Part shown: one piece after another, positions 1 through 5,229 of the stretch
How the letters are laid out: every line of letters starts with the position of its first letter
Numbering within the stretch: position 1 is the first letter of the stretch
Assembly: GCA_964652585.1 (NCBI GenBank)
Contig: CAZZDA010000061.1
Coordinates: 1 to 5,408, forward strand
Length of the DNA stretch: 5,408 bases
From: CAZZDA01 sp964652585
GTDB lineage: Bacteria > Patescibacteriota > Patescibacteriia > UBA1544
Reading direction: 5' to 3'
Program-made: the position numbers and the translations under genes
Notes under the pieces: generated by a model
The model's input: only the letters and a program-made list of their open reading frames with translations
Databases searched by the model: none
What the model was told of the DNA's origin: nothing

Positions 1-465
1 TGTTGCTGTACGTGCCACTACCCTCTCTGCTTTGTGGGTTGTGTTTTGTAGGGTTGTTGTTACTTTGGTGAAGTTTTGTTTTGTTGTGTATATTGTTTCG
101 GTTGCTGACTGTTTGAGGGCGGAGGTTATTTTTTGCGGGGTGATGTCTGTGGTGTAAATTGACCCAGCTATAATCGCTGTAGTTAAAAATAGTCCAAAAG
201 CCATAATAGCTCCAGCACTTGGATCAATAATAGATTTTAAGATATTTGATATGGGTTTAGTCTCCTTACCATGGGTTTTATTGTACTGCTTGTATTGGTA
301 GCTTAGAAGTGATTTTGTCTCCACAAATCGCACGTTTCCGACAAGTCGTCCGTTCACCTTACCAGCACGCACAAGTTGACCAATATAGTCATTGGTATAG
401 CCAGTTATTTTACTTGCTCGTCCGGACGAGATATATGTTTTTCCGTCGATTTTTAAGTCATCCAT
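1..465 (-). CDS. HTH (excisionase/MerR-like) protein with a single transmembrane helix, C-terminus cut by the window edge
   Basis: I see 155 codons open from an ATG at 465 to base 1 with no stop, so the gene continues beyond the window. Residues 11-57 look like an excisionase/MerR-type helix-turn-helix: YISSGRASKITGY leads into TNDYIGQLVRAGKVNG and then RLVGNVRFVETKSLL, which fits a helix-turn-helix followed by a wing. A lysine-rich linker (about 58-78) precedes a hydrophobic segment at about 84-104 (AGAIMAFGLFLTTAIIAGSI), a good single membrane span. The visible remainder (105-155) is rich in Thr, Gln and Lys and polar, possibly an extracytoplasmic stalk or coiled coil. I infer a cytoplasmic DNA-binding head tethered to the membrane, with the tail outside. 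The HTH style resembles proteins common in Parcubacteria, from memory and unchecked. There is no Shine-Dalgarno; a TATAAT box lies 11 nt upstream of the ATG. It could be a one-component membrane regulator, or a surface protein that merely carries an HTH. Function is unknown. Confidence 0.75.
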   Translation of the reverse strand, partial: MDDLKIDGKTYISSGRASKITGYTNDYIGQLVRAGKVNGRLVGNVRFVETKSLLSYQYKQYNKTHGKETKPISNILKSIIDPSAGAIMAFGLFLTTAIIAGSIYTTDITPQKITSALKQSATETIYTTKQNFTKVTTTLQNTTHKAERVVARTAT

Positions 466-476
466 TGTATTTAAAT

Positions 477-482
477 ATTATA
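477..482 (-). promoter_or_regulatory. -10 box (TATAAT) of the HTH-membrane gene
   Basis: A perfect TATAAT on the minus strand ends 11 nt before the ATG at 465, so transcription would begin only a few bases upstream of the start codon, giving a very short leader. No good -35 is visible; the bases 17 nt upstream fall inside the terminator hairpin and read CCACAT. The assignment therefore rests on the -10 box and its position. Confidence 0.5.
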
Positions 483-487
483 CAATG

Positions 488-513
488 AAAAAGCCCACGA
501 TGTGGGCTTTTTT
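488..513. terminator. Bidirectional intrinsic terminator between lysS and the HTH-membrane gene
   Basis: An 11-bp perfect stem pairs 488-498 with 502-512 around a three-base loop (GAT at 499-501). The GC-rich part is GCCCAC/GTGGGC, flanked by A5 on the left and T6 on the right, so a U-tract follows the hairpin on either strand. On the minus strand it would end transcripts from greA-lysS just before the next promoter (477-482). On the plus strand it would stop antisense transcription coming out of the HTH gene. Confidence 0.85.
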
Positions 514-575
514 CGTAAATATTGTGGAAAACTCGGGGTGCACAAAAACCTAACTAAAGAAAAAATTGAGGTCTA

Positions 576-606
576 AAAGTGTTAGACGTCGGACGTCTAA
601 CACTTT
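576..606. repeat. REP-like palindrome, diverged copy (downstream of lysS)
   Basis: Perfect 15-bp arms at 576-590 and 592-606 surround one central base (g591). The core arm GTGTTAGACGTC corresponds to GTGTAGGACATC in the two copies flanking the transposase. It differs at three positions, and each change is matched in the opposite arm so pairing is kept. Judged by the central base (TCSGA), it lies inverted relative to the other copies. It has no U-tract, so it is not a canonical terminator. It could protect the 3' end of the lysS transcript or be a non-autonomous element moved by the transposase. Confidence 0.7.
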
Positions 607-608
607 AA

Positions 609-655
609 CTAATTTTAATATATGGCTATCCGATAGCCATATATTAAAGAATTAG
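609..655. repeat. AT-rich palindrome in tandem with the REP-like copy
   Basis: Perfect 17-bp arms at 614-630 and 632-648 flank c631. Alternatively 615-630 pairs with 632-647, and CTAATT (609-614) pairs with AATTAG (650-655) across a two-base bulge. The centre reads TATCCGATA, sharing TCCGA and the GG/CC pairs with the REP-like copies, but the outer arm is AT-rich and different. It begins 2 nt after the 576-606 palindrome, giving a paired-hairpin layout reminiscent of BIMEs. Membership of the same family is an inference; the palindrome itself is certain. Confidence 0.6.
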
Positions 656-720
656 CGATCGAAAAACGTATAAAATATTGAGGAGGCGAGGGGCTTAAAA
701 TAATGCGACTTTTTCAGAGT

Positions 721-2190
721 CTACCCTCTCGGCTTCATCGTTGGAAAAAGTATCACTTCTTTTATATTTTTTGTATCAGTGAAGAGCATGGCGATACGAT
801 CTACACCCACCCCGACACCACCCGCTGGCGGCATGCCAAACTCCATCGCTTCCAAGTAATCTTCGTCTGAAGGAGACACCTCCGGATCCCCTCCTTTCTT
901 TTTCTTATCTTGTTCCAAGTACCGCTCCTTCTGATCAAGTGGATCATTTAGTTCCGAAAAAGCATTTACCATTTCTATGCCGCCAACCACCAACTGGAAA
1001 CGATCAATGAGTAAATTGTTATCTTCTTTTCTTTTAGCAAACGGAGAAAATTCCGCAGGGTAATCAATAATAAATGTTGGCTGAATTAATTTCGGCCTAC
1101 ATACTTTTTTATAAATGTTGTCCATTATTTTTTCCGGTCCATCGGTATTTGAAACATCTACGCCAAGCTGTGATGCTTTTAGTTTCAGTTCCTCCACAGT
1201 GGTAGTCTCCGGATTTGAAATGAGTGCATACCTTCTCAAGAGATCTAAGAACGAAACAATGGTAAACTTTTTTGAAAAAGATATTTTTTCATCACCATAT
1301 TCAATAGTACTTTTGTTAAATATTTTTTTAACAAGCGCTTTAAATATTTTCTCCACAAAAACCATCTGCTTTTTTGCATCACTATAGCTTTCGTAAAATT
1401 CCAGCATGGTAAATTCCGGATTATGAGTAACGTCAATCCCCTCATTTCGAAAGTTCCTTCCAATCTCATACACTTTTGGGAAGCCTCCCACTAGAAGTTT
1501 TTTGAGATAAAGCTCCGGTGCAATTCTCAGGTAAAGATCTATGTCGAGTGCGTTGTGATGCGTTACGAAGGGCTCTGCTATGGCACCGCCGGCCATGGGC
1601 TGTAACATCGGCGTTTCAACCTCCAAGAACTCATCTGCATCAAGCATGCTTCTTAATTCTGTGATTATTTTTGACCTAACCACAAAACGCTCTTTCACTT
1701 CCGTAGACATTAGGGTATCCAAATATCTCCTTCTAAATCTTTCTTCTACGTCCTGTAGCCCATGCCACTTATCCGGCAAAGACCTCAAGCTCTTTGAGAG
1801 CATCTTCCAGTCTTTTACTAAAAGTGTTTTTTCTTTCCTTTTTGTTATAAAAAGTGTTCCCTTGAACTCTACGAAATCTCCAATATCAACTGTATCAACA
1901 AACATCTGCCGTACGTCTTCTTTTATTTCATCTTTCTTTAAAAGACCTTGGAACGTTTCTGTACCATCGGTGAAATTAAAAAATATCATCGCACCCTGCC
2001 CACGCAATGCAGTAACCCTGCCGACAAGGTTTAAAGGTTTTTTCCTTTTGCTAAGCTTTGGGTAATTTCTCAAAACTTCAGCAAGAGAAAAATCTCTTAC
2101 CGAAGAGATCGGGTAAGGATTAATATCTTTCTCTTTTAAGTCTTTTAATTTTTTTATACGCTCAGTGCGTATTTCTTCTAAGGAAGCCAC
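721..2190 (-). CDS. lysS: Lysyl-tRNA synthetase, class II
   Basis: This cytoplasmic enzyme charges tRNA-Lys with lysine using ATP. At 489 residues it has the usual length for bacterial LysS. An OB-fold anticodon-binding domain covers about 53-130 (LVGRVTALRGQGAMIFFNF...). The class II catalytic core follows: motif 1 around 170-197 (FLEVETPML), motif 2 at about 245-266 with the FRNE signature (247-250) and the NPEFTMLEFYESY stretch, and motif 3 at 457-470 (GGVGVGVDRIAMLF, with the ATP-binding Arg465). EMVNAFSELNDP (406-417) and the MPPAGG stretch are also typical. The start is GTG at 2190, with no ATG in frame upstream before a stop and no Shine-Dalgarno; the first residues (ASLEEIRTERIKKLKDL) match the usual LysS N-terminal helix. 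It lies 64 nt after greA on the same strand and is probably cotranscribed with it, ending at the 488-513 terminator. Family assignment is secure. Confidence 0.97.
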   Translation of the reverse strand: MASLEEIRTERIKKLKDLKEKDINPYPISSVRDFSLAEVLRNYPKLSKRKKPLNLVGRVTALRGQGAMIFFNFTDGTETFQGLLKKDEIKEDVRQMFVDTVDIGDFVEFKGTLFITKRKEKTLLVKDWKMLSKSLRSLPDKWHGLQDVEERFRRRYLDTLMSTEVKERFVVRSKIITELRSMLDADEFLEVETPMLQPMAGGAIAEPFVTHHNALDIDLYLRIAPELYLKKLLVGGFPKVYEIGRNFRNEGIDVTHNPEFTMLEFYESYSDAKKQMVFVEKIFKALVKKIFNKSTIEYGDEKISFSKKFTIVSFLDLLRRYALISNPETTTVEELKLKASQLGVDVSNTDGPEKIMDNIYKKVCRPKLIQPTFIIDYPAEFSPFAKRKEDNNLLIDRFQLVVGGIEMVNAFSELNDPLDQKERYLEQDKKKKGGDPEVSPSDEDYLEAMEFGMPPAGGVGVGVDRIAMLFTDTKNIKEVILFPTMKPRG

Positions 2191-2254
2191 GGTTTGTTTT
2201 CTTAATGAGCGTAGTGAGCTTTATAAAACACTACCCGCTTTAATTATTAGATTT

Positions 2255-2722
2255 TTATTTTATATCCACTATTTCACACTCCACCTCTCCTTTCGGAGTG
2301 GTGTACACAGCAACATCTCCCTTACTCTTTCCCAAGAGTGCTGCTCCGATTGGTGATATGTTGGATATTTTTCCCGCAGCCATGTCCGCCTCCTCTGACC
2401 CTACGATCTGATATTCTTTCTTCTCCTTTTCTCCTTTTTTCTTTATCACGACGATCGAACCGGCACCAACTGTACTTGTCTTACCTTTATGAATAATTTC
2501 AGCAGTAGAAAGAACAGACTCTAGTGTTAAAATCCTGTCCTCCGTCTCGGCCTGATCCTGGCGCGCTTCGTGGTATTCTGCATTCTCAGAAAGGTCTCCG
2601 AGTGATTTTGCAAACTCGAGCTTTTCCGCTATTTCCTTTCTACGGGTTGTCTTTAAAAAATCAAGCTCTTTTTGGAGCTCTTCAAACTTTTCCTTTGTTA
2701 AATATTGTTTATCTTCTGACAT
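2255..2722 (-). CDS. greA: Transcript cleavage/elongation factor GreA
   Basis: GreA enters the RNA polymerase secondary channel and stimulates cleavage of backtracked RNA. From the ATG at 2722 the protein has 155 residues, the normal family size. Residues about 5-75 form the antiparallel coiled coil, with the tip motif GDLSENAEYHEA (42-53) containing Asp43 and Glu46, the acidic residues expected to hold the catalytic Mg ion. Residues about 82-155 form the FKBP-like domain (VGAGSIVVIKK, then ISPIGAALLGKSKGD and EVECEIVDI). A longer reading from TTG at 2746 adds eight residues, but the -10 box (2729-2734) lies inside that extension and the ATG version begins as GreA proteins usually do, so I chose 2722. 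The gene follows the transposase unit and precedes lysS by 64 nt. Confidence 0.95.
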   Translation of the reverse strand: MSEDKQYLTKEKFEELQKELDFLKTTRRKEIAEKLEFAKSLGDLSENAEYHEARQDQAETEDRILTLESVLSTAEIIHKGKTSTVGAGSIVVIKKKGEKEKKEYQIVGSEEADMAAGKISNISPIGAALLGKSKGDVAVYTTPKGEVECEIVDIK

Positions 2723-2728
2723 TTCGGA

Positions 2729-2757
2729 ATTATACCTCTTTTGCAACAGTAAATCAA
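2729..2757 (-). promoter_or_regulatory. Sigma70-type promoter of greA(-lysS), leaderless type
   Basis: On the minus strand TTGATT (2752-2757) is separated by exactly 17 nt from a perfect TATAAT (2729-2734). Only six bases (TCCGAA) lie between the -10 and the ATG at 2722, so the first transcribed base should be at or within a base or two of the start codon. The AGAGG at 2735-2739 lies upstream of the -10 and so would not be in this mRNA. The promoter touches the end of the 2757-2789 palindrome. Confidence 0.75.
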
Positions 2758-2789
2758 TCCGTGTAGGACATCCGATGTCCTACACGGAT
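2757..2789. repeat. REP-like palindrome, copy downstream of the transposase
   Basis: Perfect 16-bp arms at 2757-2772 and 2774-2789 flank c2773. The inner 23 nt (2762-2784) are identical to the copy on the other side of the transposase (3511-3533) and in the same orientation. One end lies 24 nt beyond the transposase stop codon; the other overlaps the first base of the greA -35 box. There is no U-tract, so it is not a standard terminator, although the RNA hairpin would be very stable. Confidence 0.85.
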
Positions 2790-2790
2790 G

Positions 2791-2808
2791 TGCAAGTGAT
2801 ATCTTGCA
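2791..2808. repeat. Small hairpin beside the REP-like palindrome
   Basis: TGCAAG (2791-2796) pairs with CTTGCA (2803-2808) around a six-base loop, one base away from the large palindrome. An alternative five-bp pairing, ATATC (2799-2803) with GATAT (2809-2813), would exclude it. It may be an accessory part of the transposase recognition region or chance. Confidence 0.4.
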
Positions 2809-2813
2809 GATAT

Positions 2814-3491
2814 TTACTCAAACAACTCAAAATCTTCACGATAACCATCATTCCTCATCCATTCTTCTAATTCTTTTTTGTAGCGCATTTCATCTGTTTC
2901 AAATATCTCAAAAAATAATTCCTTATTTGCAATTTTTGAAAATTCCCCATCTCCCAACCCGATAATATCACGATAGTTTGACCAACGATATTGTTCCAAA
3001 AATCTCATCGCTGCTTTAACATCTTTTATACCATCCTCCTTCCAGTTTTTTTGAAATAAGTCCAGCGGATTTAAATGTATGTAAAATGGCAAATATAAAA
3101 AATGAGCTTCTTTTTCTACGGGTATAATTTTTGTCTTCCCTTGGAATAATACCCCACTTCGTTCATGCTTTTCGTTAAAATACTTTGTATACCCACCAAA
3201 TACCTTTCTTGAAAAACAACCGGCGGCCTTTTCCATTTTTTCATACACCATAATATGCGGATGATTTGGCATAAGACACCAACTCAACAGATCGACTAAT
3301 TGTATATCTTCAGAAGAATCTAATTCTGTCTGTGTTTCCAACCTTCTTCTTTGGTAAGATTGATGTACCTTGCTCTCGGTAGTATTAAAATCAATAAAAT
3401 TATGCACAAACCGCAAATAATCCTCTTCCTCCAAGAAGATATTCCTTTTTTCTATTCCCCTATTTAATAAATGGTATGGTATTTCATTCAT
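2814..3491 (-). CDS. REP-associated tyrosine transposase (RAYT), IS200-like Y1 HUH family
   Basis: These enzymes cut and rejoin single-stranded DNA at hairpins through a tyrosine. The 225 residues show the family landmarks in order: PYHLLNRGIEKRNIF (5-19, usual N-terminal strand), CLMPNHPHIMV (72-82, containing the metal-binding HUH pair His77 and His79), FGGYTKYFNEKHERSG (98-113, whose Tyr101 or Tyr104 should be the nucleophile), LFQGKTKIIPVEKEAHFLYL (115-134), YIHLNP (137-142) and YRWSNYRDIIGL (168-179). The protein is full length with no frameshift, so it may be functional. Residues 37-62 form a polar insertion (TTESKVHQSYQRRR...). The U position of HUH is Pro, whereas I expect a bulky hydrophobic residue. 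Start is ATG at 3491 with no clear Shine-Dalgarno; the frame stays open upstream to the region of the mrdA stop but lacks another ATG. It lies 37 nt after mrdA on the same strand and between two matching palindromes, its likely substrates. Confidence 0.9.
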   Translation of the reverse strand: MNEIPYHLLNRGIEKRNIFLEEEDYLRFVHNFIDFNTTESKVHQSYQRRRLETQTELDSSEDIQLVDLLSWCLMPNHPHIMVYEKMEKAAGCFSRKVFGGYTKYFNEKHERSGVLFQGKTKIIPVEKEAHFLYLPFYIHLNPLDLFQKNWKEDGIKDVKAAMRFLEQYRWSNYRDIIGLGDGEFSKIANKELFFEIFETDEMRYKKELEEWMRNDGYREDFELFE

Positions 3492-3510
3492 ATTTTCATA
3501 TTGATGTAAG

Positions 3511-3533
3511 TGTAGGACATCCGATGTCCTACA
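3511..3533. repeat. REP-like palindrome, copy upstream of the transposase, overlapping the mrdA stop
   Basis: Perfect 11-bp arms at 3511-3521 and 3523-3533 flank c3522; the next pair (g3510, t3534) would be a wobble. The sequence is identical to 2762-2784. The TAG stop of mrdA (3531-3529 on the minus strand) lies within one arm, so this repeat sets the end of the upstream protein. Confidence 0.85.
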
Positions 3534-5229
3534 TGGTTAGGTATTCGGGGGCATGTATTGTCATCCAGTCAAGGATTTGACGCATAACAAACAAGCCGCC
3601 GACAGTATTTTCACGTGGGCCTTTCTCCATTACAACCACAAATGCGAAGCGGGGTTTTTCATATGGGAAAAACCCAACGATCCAAGAATTTACAAGTTTT
3701 TTGCTAATCCCTACCTCAGCAGTACCGGTTTTTGCCGCAACTTTTACCGACGGAACATTTAAACCTTTTGCTGTTCCATCCGTCACAGCCTGCCTCATAC
3801 CTTCACCAATTATGTCAAAATTAAACCCATCAATATTTTTATCTACTCGCGAATTTTTAACTTTAATATCTTTCACAACGTGCGGAGAAACAAGTTCTCC
3901 TTTGTTTGCAATAGCTGCAATACCTTTCGCAAGCTGTATTGGGGTAACCTGAAAACCATATTGCCCAATTGATGTGTTGTATGTATCTCCAAGCCTCCAC
4001 GGCTCACCATCAAACTGCTCTGCTTTCCACGTTGGGTTTGGTATGACCCCCTCCACTTCTCCCAGTAGATCAATACCGGCAATTTCTCCCAGCCCAAACG
4101 CCCTTATGTATTCTTCAATCTTTGCGATACCGATCCCGTTCTGATCTTCAAAACCACCGCCAACCTCATAAAAATATACGTTAGAAGACACCGCCAACGC
4201 ATCTCTTACATCAACCCATCCATGCTCTTTCCAGTCGGTGAAAACGGATTTCAAATCCGGAAAATACGGATTTTGTATAGAGATAGAACCAGTACTCAGT
4301 ATCTTTTTTTCTGATGTTATAACTTTCTCATTTAACGCACCGAGCGCCACAAACGGTTTTACTGTAGAGCCTGGAGTATACAGCCCGGATATTGCTCTGT
4401 TTATAAACGGCTTTCTGTAGTCAGACTGAAGTCGTCTTATGGCAGCACCATCATCACCCTCTGAAAGTACGCCAGAGTTATATTCCGGGAAACTTGTCAG
4501 TGCAAGAACTTCTCCGTTATTTACATCCAAAACAACACCGGCTCCACCCTGAAAACCTTTCTCCTCTGAAAGGTTTTCTATAAACTCATACATCTTACTC
4601 TGCACAAGAGCGTCTATGGATAAAACTAGATCCTCTCCATCAAGTGGAGGCTTTATTACACTTTCTGACTGAACTTCTAAAAGTGCATTCGTCTCCACAA
4701 TCTTCAGTCCATTTTCTCCGTTTAGAAATTTATCATAAAATTTTTCAACACCATCTTTGCCAGTGAACTCTGTTTCGTAGTACACCCCCTTTTTATCTCT
4801 CGCAGGATATCCAATATATCCAAGTACATGTGCGAGCCCAACTTTGTCGGTATAAGACCTAACAGGAAACACATCATCTCCGGGTGAATTCCACGCAAGT
4901 TCTACACCATTTCTGTCGTAAATAATTCCACGCTCTGAAAAAAGAGGAGTATGTTGCAACCTATTGTTTTCACTTCGCAACGCAAAAGACTCCCCTTTTG
5001 CAACTTGCAGAATACCGACCCTGCCAACAAATACTAGCCCCACAAGTATAAAAAACGCCCCTAGAAACAATACTGTTTTCTTTGTTATGGGTTTTTCAAA
5101 TCTTCCCTCAAATTGATCAACATCGAAGTTTGGAAGATTGCTTGAGTCTAGAAAGATCTCGTCGGGAGCTATTTCAGACCCAAGCGATCGCCTCCTTCCA
5201 CAAAAAAGGTTTTTAATATTGCGTATCAT
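3529..5229 (-). CDS. mrdA: Penicillin-binding protein 2, class B elongation transpeptidase
   Basis: PBP2 cross-links peptidoglycan strands during lateral wall growth, paired with the glycosyltransferase RodA and the MreBCD scaffold. The 566-residue protein has a cytoplasmic N-terminus (1-51), one membrane anchor (about 52-72, TVLFLGAFFILVGLVFVGR), a PBP dimer/pedestal region (about 85-200, with ERGIIYDRNG at 99-108) and a transpeptidase domain (about 228-555). All three active-site motifs are intact: STVK with nucleophile Ser288, SSN at 348-350, and KTG at 500-502. It is shorter than E. coli PBP2 (633). The ATG at 5229 has a weak AGG four to five bases upstream and overlaps the end of the mreD-like gene by 17 nt, suggesting coupled translation. 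mreD-mrdA order supports MrdA over a division-type PBP3. The TAG stop lies inside a REP-like palindrome, and rodA, the usual next gene, is not adjacent. Confidence 0.93.
   Translation of the reverse strand: MIRNIKNLFCGRRRSLGSEIAPDEIFLDSSNLPNFDVDQFEGRFEKPITKKTVLFLGAFFILVGLVFVGRVGILQVAKGESFALRSENNRLQHTPLFSERGIIYDRNGVELAWNSPGDDVFPVRSYTDKVGLAHVLGYIGYPARDKKGVYYETEFTGKDGVEKFYDKFLNGENGLKIVETNALLEVQSESVIKPPLDGEDLVLSIDALVQSKMYEFIENLSEEKGFQGGAGVVLDVNNGEVLALTSFPEYNSGVLSEGDDGAAIRRLQSDYRKPFINRAISGLYTPGSTVKPFVALGALNEKVITSEKKILSTGSISIQNPYFPDLKSVFTDWKEHGWVDVRDALAVSSNVYFYEVGGGFEDQNGIGIAKIEEYIRAFGLGEIAGIDLLGEVEGVIPNPTWKAEQFDGEPWRLGDTYNTSIGQYGFQVTPIQLAKGIAAIANKGELVSPHVVKDIKVKNSRVDKNIDGFNFDIIGEGMRQAVTDGTAKGLNVPSVKVAAKTGTAEVGISKKLVNSWIVGFFPYEKPRFAFVVVMEKGPRENTVGGLFVMRQILDWMTIHAPEYLTM
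4551..4578. repeat. Inverted repeat inside mrdA
   Basis: GAAAACCTTT (4551-4560) and AAAGGTTTTC (4569-4578) form perfect 10-bp arms around an eight-base loop within coding sequence (around residues 218-227, ENLSEEKGF). It could form a moderate RNA hairpin; it is unrelated in sequence to the REP-like palindromes and may be chance. Confidence 0.4.

Larger units (their letters stand above)
2757..3533 (-). mobile_element. REPtron-like unit: RAYT transposase bracketed by two REP-like palindromes
   Basis: A single Y1 HUH transposase gene (2814-3491) is enclosed by two palindromes that match over 23 nt, at 19 nt and 24 nt from the coding ends. No conventional terminal inverted repeats or target-site duplication are evident. 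The boundaries are simply the outer edges of the palindromes, an inference. The layout fits a REP-associated tyrosine transposase with its own hairpins, which are usually immobile single-copy genes rather than active insertion sequences. Confidence 0.6.

Noticed and set aside
523..531. DnaA-box-like TTTTCCACA on the minus strand
   Set aside because: It is a single match with no cluster of boxes, no AT-rich unwinding region layout and no dnaA/dnaN nearby.
681..860. AGGAGG followed by ATG at 703 and about 52 open codons on the plus strand
   Set aside because: The spacing from AGGAGG to ATG is too long (about 16 nt), and nearly the whole frame is antisense to the end of lysS.
1580..2065. 161-codon open frame on the plus strand opposite lysS
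   Set aside because: It is fully antisense to a conserved gene, Ser-rich and without any recognisable domain, as expected of a shadow frame.
2220..2225. TATAAA as a possible -10 for lysS alone
   Set aside because: The best-spaced -35 (ATAATT) is poor, and the strong greA promoter can serve lysS across a 64-nt gap.
2723..2746. N-terminal extension of GreA from a TTG codon
   Set aside because: It contains the -10 box of the likely promoter, adds residues not typical of GreA, and the ATG at 2722 gives the normal family length.
576..3533. The repeated palindromes considered as CRISPR repeats
   Set aside because: Copies are scattered, separated by whole genes, not regularly spaced, and there are no cas genes or spacers.
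4245..4259. Palindrome CGGATTT-C-AAATCCG inside mrdA
   Set aside because: The arms are only 7 bp, within coding sequence, and the sequence is unlike the REP-like family; chance is the simplest explanation.
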